Source: [Phialemoniopsis] sp. UDSM-2020
Lineage: Eukaryota; Ascomycota; Sordariomycetes; Thyridiales; Thyridiaceae
Direction of reading: 5' to 3'
Length of the DNA stretch: 64,000 nucleotides
Assembly: GCA_018873225.1 (NCBI GenBank)
Contig: JAEILZ010000002.1
Coordinates: 5,828,001-5,892,000 of the forward strand
The translations under genes and the position numbers were made by a program. Below are positions 1 to 12,065 of this stretch, one piece after another. Numbering within the stretch: position 1 is the stretch's first letter; each line of letters starts with the position of its first letter. The notes under the pieces are model-generated. The model was given only the letters and a program-made list of their open reading frames with translations, searched no databases and had not been told where the DNA came from.

Positions 1-95
1 GTTATTTATCCTTATTTAAACCCTCTACGCCGCCGACGCTCTTCGCCAAGACTAGGTCTCAACACGAACGCAACTCTGCTCCGGTCTTTGACAAC

Positions 96-1836
96 ATGGC
101 CAAGTTCAAGACCACCCTCACGACTATCCAGAGTCAAGCAACTCGAGCACCATCCTTGGTAGCGCTCAAGATCCCTCAACATGTGAATGGACAACTGGAG
201 TGGGAGGATGTTACCTATGCCACCTTCTTGGCCGACATCGAGGCAAGTGCAAGATACTGGATCGAGAAACTGCGTGCAGTTCCCACACCGGAGCGCAGTG
301 TTGTCGGGCTGTGGTATGTCTTCCTTGCCTCTTCTCGGGTCGTGAACTGCTAATAAGTGGGGGTTTAGGTTGAAGGGCATTGCATATGACGACTATGTAC
401 ACACGTTGGGACTCACCCGGGCTGGATATGTGCCACAGCTCATTTCCCTGCGCATGACGGACCCTTGTGTTGTGTACGAGCTGCTAGGAAAGGCAAAAGC
501 GGTTGCCTTGATCCACGACCCAAGCTTCGAGTCGATGCTCCGCAGCAGTCCCGTACCTACTCTCCCGGCAGGACAAGTGGCCCATGATCCTCACCAGAGT
601 GAACACATCTCGCTGGAATTAGTATGCGAAGCGGAAGACCCCGAGGAGGTGATCATGATCTTACACACTTCCGGTTCAACATCGGGCGTCCCAAAGCTAG
701 TGCCTGTTGTCGCTAGATGGGTAGATACGCTCCTCTCCAAGGTGTCGCATATAAGGAACTACATGCCCACTCCAGACCCACAAATCATCACCGCCATGTA
801 CGTCGCCTCTCTCTAAATACCTCCGTCTTTGACCATCTTGCTGACGTGTTATCTCTACAGTGGGAGCTTCATGCACATGGGCAGTCATATGGCTCTGTGG
901 GAGAACATTGCCAACGGCGGAATCATGGTCTTGCCCACGGCGATACCCTTTGCGCCCGAGGAGCTGGTCAACATCATCAAGAACTGCAAGCTGAACAAAC
1001 TTGCCATGTTCCCTCCGCTAATGTCGGCCATGTTCCGCGCTGCCAACAAGGACCCCGAGCTTCTGCGGCTCCTTCAAAGCCTCGACGCCCTCATGTACGG
1101 TGGCATGGGTTTGGAGGCCGGAGATATTAAATGGGCTCACGAAAGAGGCATGCGCCCGGTCAATGTGTTTGGGTCGACAGAGAGCGGTTTCGCTATGACC
1201 GGTCGCAATAGTACCGACGACTCCTACCTGGAACCTTTTCCGGAATCCAAGTTCGAGTTCCTGCCAATCGATGATGGGTCGGACTCGAGATTCCCACTGC
1301 TCGAGTGGGTGATACCGCCAGAGTCGCCCGACTGCCCGCACGAGAGCTTGCGTGCGGCCGACGGCAAGTTCCACTCCGGTGACCTCTTCACCGAAGTCGA
1401 ACCGGGCCGGTATCTATCTCAGGGACGGGCGGATGGCTGGATCAAGATGGAGACGAGTCTTCGATGCGACACGAGCGCTATTGAGGCGAATGCGCTGCAG
1501 ACCTGCGGCAACGATCTGATTCACGCGGCTGTGGTCGTCGGTGCCAGGCGACCATCGCCCGTTTTGATCGTGGAGCCGCATGATGAGGCAATCCCCAATG
1601 GCACCAATGGGAACACGCCTCATCCTCATCATGAACAGCTCAAGAAGGACATCTTTGGGAGAATCGAACCTTTCCACAAACGCAGATACCAGCACGAGAG
1701 GATCGACCACCCGCGGTTCATTGTGGTCGTTCCGAAGGGCTCGCTGCCCCGCACGACGACAAAGGGGAACATCAGGAGGAAGGAGGTGGAACACCACCTT
1801 AAGGATCAGATAAATGCTGCTTTCAGCTCGGTATAA
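96..1836 (+). CDS. Free-standing adenylating enzyme (ANL superfamily, NRPS-like A domain)
   Basis: Three exons join in phase: 96-313, 369-797 and 861-1836, giving about 540 residues. The protein is one ANL-type adenylation unit. The phosphate-binding A3 motif reads TSGSTSGVPK, the A5-like motif reads NVFGSTESG, the A8 region reads GRADGWIKME, and a C-terminal LPRTTTKGNIRRK holds the expected catalytic lysine. The style is that of fungal NRPS-like reductases and acetyl-CoA-synthetase-like proteins, which normally continue into thiolation and reductase or thioesterase domains. This one stops soon after the A10 lysine, so it should activate a carboxylic acid as an adenylate and hand it to CoA or to a carrier in trans. 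The substrate cannot be read. The ATG at 96 is the first in-frame start with a coherent exon 1. It lies at the window edge and carries none of the promoter motif seen in the right-hand cluster. Confidence 0.85.
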
Positions 1837-2135
1837 AGTCCTTGGGCGACTTGGACGACAACGATAATATGACCTGCACGCAGCTTCTATTTCGTATATC
1901 CTAGTTTCGAAATCTCCATCGCTTCTTGTGAATATCCCGTTTTCGTATAGTACTTTTGGAAAGTCACGCATATTTACCCGGTTTTGCCAGTGCGAGCATA
2001 AGCCTGCTTCATGAACCAATTCTTTATCAATTGAGTCGTCAGTAAACTGTCATACAAGATATCTCGAACATGAGATAGGAACTAGTTCTTAGCAGGACTG
2101 CATGACAGCGCGTTGTTGTCAAGGCCCATTAGTGC

Positions 2136-4061
2136 CTAGTAAACAAAGATAAAGTCCTCGTTCTTCAGGTCAGTCAGATCGTCGAAGGCCTTGTCTCCTA
2201 CGGTGTCTTCCACGTGGGACATGTCCTGATCTACGACTCGCTTGTCCATCATGCTCTGGTCGACAAGTTGTGCGGACTTGCCGAGAGCCAACCGCCTAGA
2301 ACTCTGCCTCCTATTCAACACCTTGATCAAGACCATGCCGATGAGGACAAGGCCGGCCAGGACGACGAACAGTATCATGTTCGCGATCACGCCTCTGTGA
2401 TAATACGGCTTCTCGGTGGGCTTGAACAGCAGGGGCCCAATGACATTGCCGGTGCTCTGGCCGATGAACAGCATGGCTGTGTTGACCTTCCGCTTGGTGT
2501 CACCGGCGGTGTTCTGTCCAGACCAAGAGTAAATGAGAGGGGAAATTCCGGGATAGACCGAGATAATGTAGTAGCCCACAAGCAGAGCTGCCTTGTCACT
2601 TGGTGCCCGGCCAACAACAAGCAGGACCACAAGTCCAGCAATCGGTGGGAGGCATAGCAACAAGAGAACCGGAGACTTCATTTTGATCTTGTTGGCAAGG
2701 AAGGCACCGCCAATCGTGGCAACCATCTGCACGGCACCGAAAGGGATGTTGAATAGGATCGTGGTAAACTGGTCGAAACCGAATGATTGAATAATGAGTG
2801 GACCGAATGTTGATATTCCGCCACTCGGAATGCTGTTCCACAAATTGTTATTATCATCGGATAGAAACTCGATTGGGGGACTGGGGAAGAAGGCTTACGC
2901 AATGACCAGCATCAGAGAGAACCACAACCAGGTCTTGGGGTCCAGCATGGCCTCCCACACATGGTCCCACTTCCACACACCCGAGCCAATACCCATCTGG
3001 TTGGCACGAAGACGCTCAATGGCAATGCGTTTGTCCTCTGTGCTCAGAAACTTGGCTTCGACAGGGGAGTCGGGCATGAAGATCAAGACGACAAGAGAGA
3101 AGGCGACGGTAAGGGCTCCGCAAAAGAGGAAGATGATCTAGCAATTAAGGCGTTAGTAAGTCCTCTAGCTATAGTTACAAGTGATTGGTGATGTTTTCAG
3201 AGAAAGGGGTAAGGGGGGATTACCTGATACGGCTTCAAACTGGACTTGATATGGCCAAGCCCCCAAGCCAGAAGGCTTCCAACCTGTATTTGCACATCAA
3301 CACAAGGAGTTCCAATATGAATGCTCAAAACCTGGAACAGAACCTTACCATATTGACAACGCCCAGCATCGAGTACCAATATGAGTTTCGCATGGTTTGC
3401 TCCTTTCGTCGGTAAAACATCTGAACGATCGCGATGAATGTAGGTGCTGGCAAGGTCAAGATTAGCTGTGGAAGTTCTTCAACGACAAGGGAGACATGGT
3501 CTTGGACTTACCGACAGAGGCTTCAAACATGCCCAGGAACAGCCGCGATACCAGCAGACCGCTGAAGTTGTGTGCTGCAGTCATGCCACACAGAACAGCT
3601 CCCCAACAGAACACCATTGTCGCGCAGAATTTGCCAATCGGAAACTTGACCAAGATGTATGCGATGAGTGGCTGGAAGACAAGTTGCGCCAGGTAGACAA
3701 CAGAACCCAGCCACGAGAACTGATCATTCACGAGATGTGCATCGTCGATGATGCCAAAGACGGAAGCGTAGGAAAGAGTAGTCTTGTCTAGAGATTGGAG
3801 GCAGTAAATGAATAACATGATCGGGAGGATCCGCATGTCGATCCTGCGCAGCACGCGGTTGCTCTCCTCTGCAGTGATGGCGACACTGCCACCAGCGCTC
3901 TTGAGGAACTGGGCGGCTTTGTCCTTCCCCGCGACAGCATCTAGGCTATCAACGGGCTGGATTTCGGGAGCATTGCCGGCATTCGTGGCGTTGCCGCCGG
4001 ACCCGGGAGCGCTTTCGAGGTGACTCGGGTCGTCGATGGTCTCTTTGTTCGGCTGCGCCAT
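2136..4061 (-). CDS. MFS permease, Dal5/allantoate (anion:cation symporter) type
   Basis: Five minus-strand exons fit in phase: 4061-3512, 3446-3349, 3283-3224, 3137-2899 and 2832-2136, giving about 547 residues. The hydrophilic N-terminus is followed by about twelve membrane segments. Family-like stretches include SLDKTTLSYASVFGI in helix 1, the loop after FYRRKEQ, and IPSGGISTFGPLIIQSFGF at the start of the second half. These match fungal Dal5-type carriers, which move small organic anions, vitamins or amides across the plasma membrane. I preferred the ATG at 4061 to the in-frame ATG at 4091 because the protein then starts MAQPNKET, a typical short cytoplasmic tail. The C-terminal tail is acidic. 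The gene is divergent from the glycosidase. A role in secondary metabolism is possible but nothing in the sequence shows it. Confidence 0.88.
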
Positions 4062-4606
4062 ACTAACAATTTGATGGTGGCTGTGGATCAATGGAGGAGA
4101 AAGCCGTGGATGTGGACAGGTACTCGATGATTTGTGGCAAGGCCACTCGCGTCATCTAAATATGCCAATGGCATCTAGCAGCGACCGCACATGCTCAACC
4201 CCGTCTCGCACGCAACATTGAACCCCGTGGGGGGTGGAGTGTGGGGAAGCTAACGGGGCCTCAGTCGGAGATTTTCAGATATGTCCGGCAGACACTTCAT
4301 TGGCAAGAGTCGGGAATGCCAGGATTAATGCCGGGTCTAGCGCGCCAAGGCGGGGTCTACACGGTACGGCACTGCACTCGCATCGAGGGCACCACGTTTC
4401 CTACATCGGCTTGAGGAGCATTTCTGCGTTGTTATTCCCATTGGTGATGCGGTACAAAAGGCCTTGCGCCACCGAGGACTCTTCGGGATTGATATCAGGT
4501 TCACATAATTCGCTTTGCTGTCTGCCCCTAGCTCTAGTTACCCCTTTTCCGACTGGGGTTCTAGCCATTCTTTCTGACACCTTCGCTTACCCCCTATTCT
4601 ACCTCC
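4062..4606. promoter_or_regulatory. Divergent intergenic region between MFS permease and GH31 gene
   Basis: This 545-bp stretch separates two divergently transcribed genes and must hold both promoters. A pyrimidine-rich tract lies just before the glycosidase start (about 4530-4600). I see no ORF with coding character and no convincing operator. Confidence 0.5.
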
Positions 4607-7156
4607 ATGGCTCCCCAGAAAGAGCGGGTACCTACCTCCTGGGCTGTTGATCCAGTCCAGGGTGGTGGTGATGGGGCAGCTTCGGCGCGTGTCAGTCTCC
4701 GGAGTGATAGCCCGGGGCTTCCTTTTCGGTTTGGCTTTGAGCCTGTCCGTTCCAACGTGTTCCGCACGACGTTCGAGGCCGACTCCCACCCACTACCACC
4801 TCACCCTGGCGTGCCCCGCATCCAACCCCAGCTGGACTCTACACAACCCAATGTAACCTCATCGAACAAAAGCACCCAGGTCCAGATCGGAGACATTGCG
4901 GCCACGGTAGATTGGAGCGAGTCGGCCCCTCTTGTTTCCGTGTCTCTTGCGGGCTTGCCTCTTCATCATGACCTGCCTCATCGCTCGTATGTTGTCAATG
5001 AGACTGGCGTCTCCCATTATTCGCGCTACAACAGAGACACTCTGCATGTCGGACTCGGCGAGAAGGCTGCGCCGATGAACCTGGCTGGCCGTCGCTTCGA
5101 GATTACAGCCACCGACAGCTTTGGCTACGACGTATATCGAACAGACCCGCTGTACAAACACATCCCTCTGTTGATCAACGCCACACCGGGAGGATGCATT
5201 GCCCTGCTTTCATCAAGCTACAGCCGTGGCCACTACTCCATCGGTGCCGAGATGGATGGTATGTGGGGCCACTACAAGGTCTACCGCCAGGACTATGGCG
5301 GCTTGGAGGAGTATATTGTCGTCGGCAAGACCTTGAAAGATATTGTGACGACGTACGCCGACTTGGTAGGCTACCCACTGCTCGTCCCACGCTGGGCCTT
5401 CGGGTACCTCTCCGGTGGTATGAAGTACTCTGCTCTGGACGACCCTCCCGCATCGGTGGCCCTCCTCGAGCTTGCGGCCAAGATGAAGGAGTACGATATC
5501 CCCTGCTCGGCGTATCAGATGTCTTCTGGGTACACTGTTGCCGAGCATCCGCCAAAGACGCGCAATGTGTTCACCTGGAATCGTCACCGCTTCCCGGACC
5601 CGGAGGGTTTCATCCACGAGTATCGAAAGCTAGGCCTACGCTTGATTGCCAATGTTAAACCCTACGTGCTAGCCAACCATCCAGAATACGAAAAGCTGAA
5701 AGCAGCGGGTGCCTTCTTTACAGACCCCTATACTGGTGAATCGGCTATCACGCGGCTTTGGAGCGCGGGCGGTGGTGAGAGTGGCGAAGGAGGCCATATT
5801 GATTTCACCTCTGCTGCCGGGTTTCAGTGGTGGTATGACGGAGTCAAGAAGCTCCGACAAGAAGGAATTGAATGTATCTGGAACGACAACAACGAGTACA
5901 CTGTGTCTGACGATGAGTGGAAGTGTGCGCTAGAGAACCTTCCTGTCCCCGATCAAATCAAGGGGCGACAGGAGATTGGCCTCTGGGGCCGGACCTTGCA
6001 TACAGAATTGCACGGCAAATCTTCACACGATGCACTGTTGGAAGTCGACCCAGATACTCGCCCCTTTGTGTTGACACGCAGCGCATCCATCGGCACGATG
6101 CGGTATGCATGCAGTGCTTGGAGCGGCGACAATATCACCAGTTGGTCGGGGATGAAGGGCGCCAACGCGCTTTCATTGAATGCGGGTATGTCTCTCCTCC
6201 AGTGCTATGGCCATGACATTGGTGGCTTCGAGGGCCCGCAGCCCTCGCCTGAGCTTCTTCTGCGATGGGTCCAGCTTGGGACATATTCGCCGCGTTTCGC
6301 CATCAACTGCTTCAAGACCGGCAACGACAACAACATCGGCGACGTGATTGAGCCATGGATGTATCCTTCGATCACGCCGTTGGTCAGGCAAGCGATCAAG
6401 CGCCGATATGCGATGATCCCGTACATCTACTCCTTGATGTTGGAGAGCCACCGTTCCGCTACCCCGCCTCAGCGGTGGACCGGTTGGGGCTACGAATCAG
6501 ACGCTGAGGTGTGGACCAAAGAGATCACCGACGGAGAGACACAGTACTGGTTTGGCGACACACTTCTCATTGGTGGCGTGTACGAGCCTGGCGTGAGCCA
6601 AGCTCGAGTCTACCTGCCTAAGGCATCCCAGGATGACGATGACGAGGGGTTCATCAACTTGAAAGCGCCTTACCAATACCTCAAGGCAGGCCAGTGGGTG
6701 ACATTGGATGCAGAGTGGCATGGAGCGGGGATACCGGTGCTTGCCAAGGTCGGCACTGCCTTGCCCATTGGCAAGGATGTGCAGGTCCTGTCAGCCGGAG
6801 AGAAAGAGACAGACAACTTTGCCAACCTCCCGCTCGATGACTACAGAGCTGTGGAGATCTTCCCACCGCAGGGTGACTCCCACGGCAAGTGGTACAAGAT
6901 GAGTTGGTACGAAGACGACGGCGTCTCTACCGTTGAGAAGAAGCGGGTGTCACAGTACACGATTGAGTATTCTTCGTCACTGACGGAAGTCACGGTCAAG
7001 TTTACGAGGGATGAAAGCTCAGGCTTTGTTCCGCCTTGGCAAACACTTGTCGTTATCCTGTCCCCAGGTGATGATCGCGCAGTCGTGGCGGACAGTGGAG
7101 CAGTCACGGATCTTGGTAGGGACGAGCAGGCTAGGCGGCGTTGGGAGCTCATCTAG
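4607..7156 (+). CDS. GH31 family glycoside hydrolase (alpha-glucosidase/alpha-xylosidase type)
   Basis: One uninterrupted 849-residue ORF. The TIM-barrel signatures of family GH31 are present: IWNDNNE with the predicted nucleophile Asp427, and WSGDN with the predicted acid/base Asp508, followed by an SLLQCYGHDIGGF stretch that shapes the active site. An N-terminal beta-sandwich and C-terminal beta domains fit the length. No signal peptide is visible, because the N-terminus MAPQKERVPTSW is hydrophilic, so the enzyme is probably intracellular. It would act on alpha-linked glucosides or xylosides. Most family members have WxDMNE at the nucleophile; here Met is replaced by Asn (WNDNNE), which occurs in some GH31 subgroups and may shift specificity. 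Probably a carbohydrate-metabolism gene unrelated to the secondary-metabolite genes. Confidence 0.93.
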   Translation: MAPQKERVPTSWAVDPVQGGGDGAASARVSLRSDSPGLPFRFGFEPVRSNVFRTTFEADSHPLPPHPGVPRIQPQLDSTQPNVTSSNKSTQVQIGDIAATVDWSESAPLVSVSLAGLPLHHDLPHRSYVVNETGVSHYSRYNRDTLHVGLGEKAAPMNLAGRRFEITATDSFGYDVYRTDPLYKHIPLLINATPGGCIALLSSSYSRGHYSIGAEMDGMWGHYKVYRQDYGGLEEYIVVGKTLKDIVTTYADLVGYPLLVPRWAFGYLSGGMKYSALDDPPASVALLELAAKMKEYDIPCSAYQMSSGYTVAEHPPKTRNVFTWNRHRFPDPEGFIHEYRKLGLRLIANVKPYVLANHPEYEKLKAAGAFFTDPYTGESAITRLWSAGGGESGEGGHIDFTSAAGFQWWYDGVKKLRQEGIECIWNDNNEYTVSDDEWKCALENLPVPDQIKGRQEIGLWGRTLHTELHGKSSHDALLEVDPDTRPFVLTRSASIGTMRYACSAWSGDNITSWSGMKGANALSLNAGMSLLQCYGHDIGGFEGPQPSPELLLRWVQLGTYSPRFAINCFKTGNDNNIGDVIEPWMYPSITPLVRQAIKRRYAMIPYIYSLMLESHRSATPPQRWTGWGYESDAEVWTKEITDGETQYWFGDTLLIGGVYEPGVSQARVYLPKASQDDDDEGFINLKAPYQYLKAGQWVTLDAEWHGAGIPVLAKVGTALPIGKDVQVLSAGEKETDNFANLPLDDYRAVEIFPPQGDSHGKWYKMSWYEDDGVSTVEKKRVSQYTIEYSSSLTEVTVKFTRDESSGFVPPWQTLVVILSPGDDRAVVADSGAVTDLGRDEQARRRWELI

Positions 7157-7356
7157 ACTGGGTCAGATAGAGATAGAAGGAATTCGCGTATAGATGGAAG
7201 ATATGATTTGATCATAAAGACATGCCAGGGAGCACTTCGTCAATCTATTCATCATGGCAATCTTTCAGTCCTTAGTTCCCTTACACGTCCATGCCCTGGT
7301 TCCAGAGAAGACCCAACCAAGACTCTGCGGCCAACCAATCTTGACATTCGCCAGGC

Positions 7357-8574
7357 TCAGTCCCAGACGATAACGTCTCGGTACTCTTTGAAGGGCTCTG
7401 TTCCTCGCCGAGCCAAGGCCCCGTCACCCGGCAGCGCAAAGCAGTCAGTAGTTACGCCCTCTCCGCAAAGGGGCAAGGTCTCGCGAGTAGTTGTGTCGCA
7501 AAAGACCCTCTCAGAAAGCGATACAAAGTCCGGGCCCCATGTCGTCGGCTCCAGGCAGACTTCGGTCGCATTGTGTTGGTCATGAGCGCTCACTACGAGC
7601 CGCTCGTCGCGCTTGGTGCGTACGGCGCGCTTCCGTGACACTGTGGCCCTCCATGGATCAGAAAGTCGGTTCTTGAAATTGAAGCCCAGGCCGCAGACAT
7701 TGTCGGCGGACTTTCCCACGCGCGAATAGTCGGCGAAAGAGGGAAAGTGAACGAGAATTGCCTCTGGGTAGGCAAGCTCTGTGTGGTCCCCGTCAACCCA
7801 GGTTCACTTGGGCATGCTACATGAAAGAGCGGGAGAGTCAGTAATTAAGCAGACAGTACTGTAATGTGGCCGCAAGCACTGCATCCGAGGTCTCAACTTA
7901 CTACTGGCCATCTGTACTGACCTGCGTCATGCGTAAAATCCGGTCAGCTGAAATGCCATTAAGAAGGGCGCATCGCTGCGAGAGGGAGCAATCACCTTAA
8001 AAGTACTCGGATAGGTCGTAAGATTGCAAGCAGCGCCCCAGTCACCCACCCAGACAAACTGGTGTCCGTCAGACCAAGACATGGTCATGTAGGCGATGCA
8101 AATTGCATCAGCACCAGCTTCGACAGAAATCCACGGAGCATATGGGGAGGGATCTGTGTACTCCCACGGCTCAAAGTAGCCGTTGGAAATATCCTTGCCA
8201 GGAAGTGTCGTCAACGGCACGTCCCAGGTAGGACCAATTATGGTGGCCTAGGGTTTTGTCATTAGCTCCGGCTCACCCTAGACTCACTGAGCAAGGACAG
8301 AGAAAGTGGCCGATGGGGGCGTGTTCTCCGACTTCGCTGTATGACTTGCCTTGTCGATGTGACCCTTTGTCTCTACCGAAGCATCTGCTCTGCCAGCCCC
8401 GATGTGCACAGAGCTTAGGCCACCCTGTGCCGTGCCAAACATGGCGTCATAGTAGTTGAAAGTCTGGATAAGACCATTGGACGCAACGCCTAGCCCGTAT
8501 ACCATTCTGGCAGTGCAATGCAGAGTGATGATGATGCAGAGCAAAAGTTGTGTATTGAACACACTCAGCAGCAA
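7357..8574 (-). pseudogene. Disrupted gene for a secreted protein of unknown function
   Basis: Three minus-strand coding stretches look real. The first (8574 to about 8288) begins with a hydrophobic signal-peptide-like segment after MLLSVFNTQ. The second (about 8250-7930) is rich in Trp and Tyr, with DGHQFVWVGDWG. The third (about 7800-7357) ends at a stop at 7357. I could not join them. The donor GTGAGT near 8287 leaves the wrong phase for the second block. The second block meets an in-frame TGA near 7935 before the donor GTCAGT. The third block has an in-frame TGA one codon after its only good acceptor. Both TGA codons could come from CGA by C-to-T change, as RIP or simple decay would cause. 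A sequencing error or an unusual gene structure could also explain this. I do not recognise the family. Confidence 0.5.
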
Positions 8575-9848
8575 ACCTTTCTTCGGAGAGCGATGTAATA
8601 CTGAAGAGTGATGATTGAACGGGGAGTTCTATGGTCACCAAGAGATCAAAAGGCCGTGTCAAAGCAGTGTATTAAATAGGAATGCATTCAGTAGGGTGTC
8701 TTGAGTGATTCCTAACTTCAACTGCCGATGCCAACGGTACGCACAGACTTGAGCCTCATCAGGCTAGCATTTATCATCATCAGCCAGTTCATTTTGGCCA
8801 GCCGCGATCGTCTCTTGGGAACGGGGGTTGTACCAAGTCTCCTGTCATGACTGCATGCATCAACACCAATGCCGTCGCTGGAGGCTGGCTTTCAAACAAC
8901 ACTTCTGCGCGTCTCCAATCGAGACCAATCCGAAACCAGCGAAGGGGGTGGCAGAGCCGCAACAAGTGCATTTCGGCGTCAGCACGGTCGGTGAAACTAC
9001 TGCTCAATAGCAAACTCGCATGGACCCAGATCAGCAAGCCACATTGCAAGCTGTATATCTATCGTTGGTGGTTTGCTCTCTACTCGTTTCTGGCTGTAAA
9101 GTTCTTGCAGCGGCGTCTCCGTATCATATGTTACCGGCCAGCCTGATAGCACTTGCTCGTGCCACGGCATGACCAGCTGAGCAGCCATCATCCATTTCGG
9201 CTCGGAAAAGATGGAATATTCGTTCAATGAGGAAGTCCGAACCAACAAAGCCTGCGTCAATGACGAACACTACGCCGCCCAGCCTCGTCCTGTTTACATC
9301 ACACCGCGATGCAGCCAGGCCGTCGTATCCGTAGTCCTTGCCTCCTCCATTTCGTCAAAACACTTGTAGATCTGAGAATTACAGATTTTGGCCGTCAGGG
9401 AGAGCTACCTGATAGTGTATGTCCTGTAGCCTAACCGGAAAGATTTCACACAAGTGACAAACCTAAAAGTCTGTCGGGCTGGTTTGTACGGTGCACCTGG
9501 TGGCGACTCGGGCAGCTCCTTGCCTCTCCGACCTATTGCTTGTGCAGCACAGCCCTGAATCACCATTGGCGTACGGAGATGAGAAGATGGGTCATAGTCC
9601 ATGTGGACGCGTCAACACGCTCTTGAGCTGGTGGCATGAACCCCACCCTCTCGTGTCAACAATCTCCATTTGTCAATGCCAAAAGCAGCAGGTATCGACG
9701 CTGCAGTCAGCTGCAACTTTTGCCCCCGAGCCTTGTCACGGACAAAACATAGGCTAATCTCGCTACCGTTCTCTGCCCACAGTTTGAGAATCATTGATCT
9801 TTGATGCTTAACACGAGATAAAATGTCCATGACCATATTGGCCACATC
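8575..9848. other. Intergenic region, no convincing gene
   Basis: About 1.27 kb lie between the disrupted secreted-protein gene and the 3' end of the Zn2Cys6 regulator. Open frames of 60-99 codons occur on both strands. The minus-strand frame at 8997-9260 has a protein-like composition, but it has no partner exon, no start context and no motif I recognise. It may be the remnant of a decayed gene. Confidence 0.4.
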
Positions 9849-12065
9849 TTAACTTGAGCTACTTTGCAACCAAAGTGGTGGAAAGCGCCACTCAACAGCA
9901 AAGCGGTCAGGCACAAGTGATCCTCTTGATTTCTGCCCCGAGTGCCCAAACGTGAGAGAGTCTTTCGGGCCACCGGACGTTCTTGAAAGCTCGTTGTCAG
10001 CTAAAGATTGCGAAAAGCTTTCGATGCCGTTCCTTAATATTTCGATATAATCCTGGCTGATGTTGCTGCATGTTTCGCCTGTCGCCCCTCCAGCGCTAGC
10101 AAGTTCCCGGAGGAGCGCGCGTCCTTGATCCAAGAGACCTTGCTTCGTCGTTGCTGTAGCCTCGTCGTCTAGGCCCATGCCAGACAGCTCGAGGAGTAGC
10201 AAGAAGCAGAAGACAAACTTGGCCCAAACAAAGTCTGTCGCATAACGCAAGTTGTGTATGTAGAGCTGAGGCTCCGCAAGAACGGTCTCGAGATGTTGTT
10301 GTAGAGCAGACTTGGCCATCGCCAGGACGTTGCGTTGAGTGACTGATAGGGCTTCTTGATAGCCTCCATTGAGGGAACACGAGTATACTGCCCAGCAGAG
10401 CATAGTTATGTCAGCCCAGTGACGTTGAACTTTGATGTTGACGCGTAACCAGTTGTCCTGGGACTGAGAGTTTAGGAACCAGTCGTCTTGAGATTGCGAG
10501 TTCAGGATATATACCCAGTCGTTGAACCATATCTCGATATCCACTCTCGCATCTTGAATAGCCTCGGTTAGCTTTTCGTCTTCGACGTTGCGGGTAGCAT
10601 CCGTGACCGAGTTATAGATCTTGGCCATCAGGACGTTAAGTTCCATTTGCTCCAAGAGGGCGAGATCCAGGTCTGTGGTGAAGGGCTTGCCTAGAAGGAT
10701 ACGACATCGTCGAACGTCGTTGTAAAGAGCAAGGTCAAGAGACGTCCCTGTGTCGATGCCCAACATCAATCTTAGAACAAGGATCGACAGCCATGTCCTG
10801 AGCTTCTGCGCAAGGTCATTGCAGTCTGGAGAGTCCGTAGCACTAGCGTGTACCTGTCCAGGAAGGAGGTGCTTCTTCAGCTCGTCGTAGGCATCCGGCA
10901 GGCTTATTTCGTAAGCCATCCGTGTAGCCATAGACATGATCAGGGACCTCTCGGCACTGTAACAGGCTCGAATCAAGAGGGCCTGAATTGTTTCGATGGT
11001 AGGCGTCCCTGTGATGGTATGCATATCGAGCATTCGCGAGACATTGACATCAAGAACCTTCCAGAGCGGCGACTCGTGACCTTGCCGAGCACGGCAACCC
11101 ACTGCGCACATAGTGTTGAAGAGCACTGTACTTTTATCACGAATCCGCCGCATTGAATTGTGTACCGGATCAACGAATGGGAAGTATCGACCACAACCTC
11201 GAAAGAACACATTGATGTAGGCTTCCGCCTGCTCTTCTGTGAGTATACCGGCCGTTATGAAGTCCAACTGTAACAATTCGTTAAAATTCATATGAGGTGT
11301 CTTGCGGCTTGAAGGGGTCGAGGACGGATATGATGGCCGATTGCTGGAATTTAAACTCCTAGCAATTTCATCTAATGACCCTGCAGATACGGTTGGAGTG
11401 CTCCAGTCCAAATGATCCAGCGGCCCAACAGGAGGGAAGCCGGGCGTGAAGAACGGTTGGTATCCAAAAAGGTCATCCTGGTTGGGAAAGGAGGTCGTGA
11501 GGGGGTCCATTGTGATGAGTTGCGCAGGCTCGTGAGTTTCGGTACTATTGCAACGCTCTATGGACGGCGATGAGCCCTCTATCTGGGTCTTGAGGGACTC
11601 AATCTCGTCTTGAAGAGCTTTGATCTTGCTTCAGTAGATGAATGCATGTTAGCATAAGAGGGAATGACTGTCCGAAGATGCTCATCCCGCGGATGTACCG
11701 GAGGGTCTGACGTACTCGGCGTCGCTGACAGGCTCAACGTAAATACAAGGCTTCTGGGACACGCGACAGCTGTGATCGGTTAGGAACCTTGCATGCAGGC
11801 AGCAGTCGGGGTTTCAAGATCTCACCGAGAACAGGGACGCCGTGCGTCACATTTGAGCTGTGCGAAGCACGGTCAGCGAATGTTCGGGCGCCAGGTGGCT
11901 GGACGACTGTACATACTTTCGATCGACGACACTCGCTACAGGCTTTCTGAAGCAGCGTTAGACTCACACATGCCAAACACAGCGAGTACGGTTATGGCAT
12001 GCTCGTACCGGAATCCTCTGTTTGCGGATCTTACGACTTGCGTCGTGTCGTGGCTCCATATCCAT
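9849..12065 (-). CDS. Zn2Cys6 transcription factor with fungal regulatory middle domain
   Basis: Five exons fit in phase: 12065-12009, 11946-11917, 11857-11826, 11769-11716 and 11628-9849, giving about 650 residues. Exons 2-4 together build the zinc cluster CSECRRSK-LKC-DARRPCSRC-RVSQKPC, which has the six cysteines of a Gal4-type binuclear cluster. A short coiled coil follows (KIKALQDEIESLKTQ). Most of the rest is the fungal-specific regulatory domain, recognisable around VFFRGCGRYFPFVDP. The start is the ATG whose exon ends RKQRIP and splices at GTACGAG into the cluster; two Met codons (MDM) are available. A 30-bp unit is duplicated in tandem at 10447-10506, giving NSQSQDDWFL then NSQSQDNWLR. 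It probably regulates nearby genes; the target is unknown. Confidence 0.92.
10447..10506 (-). repeat. Tandem duplication of a 30-bp coding unit
   Basis: Two adjacent 30-bp units, 10447-10476 and 10477-10506, differ at only a few positions. They encode two near-identical decapeptides with the core NSQSQD(D/N)W inside the regulatory domain of the Zn2Cys6 protein. Confidence 0.8.

Noticed and set aside
8997..9260. Possible small protein gene on the minus strand
   Set aside because: The composition is protein-like, but there is no start context, no splice partner and no motif, so it is not listed as a gene.
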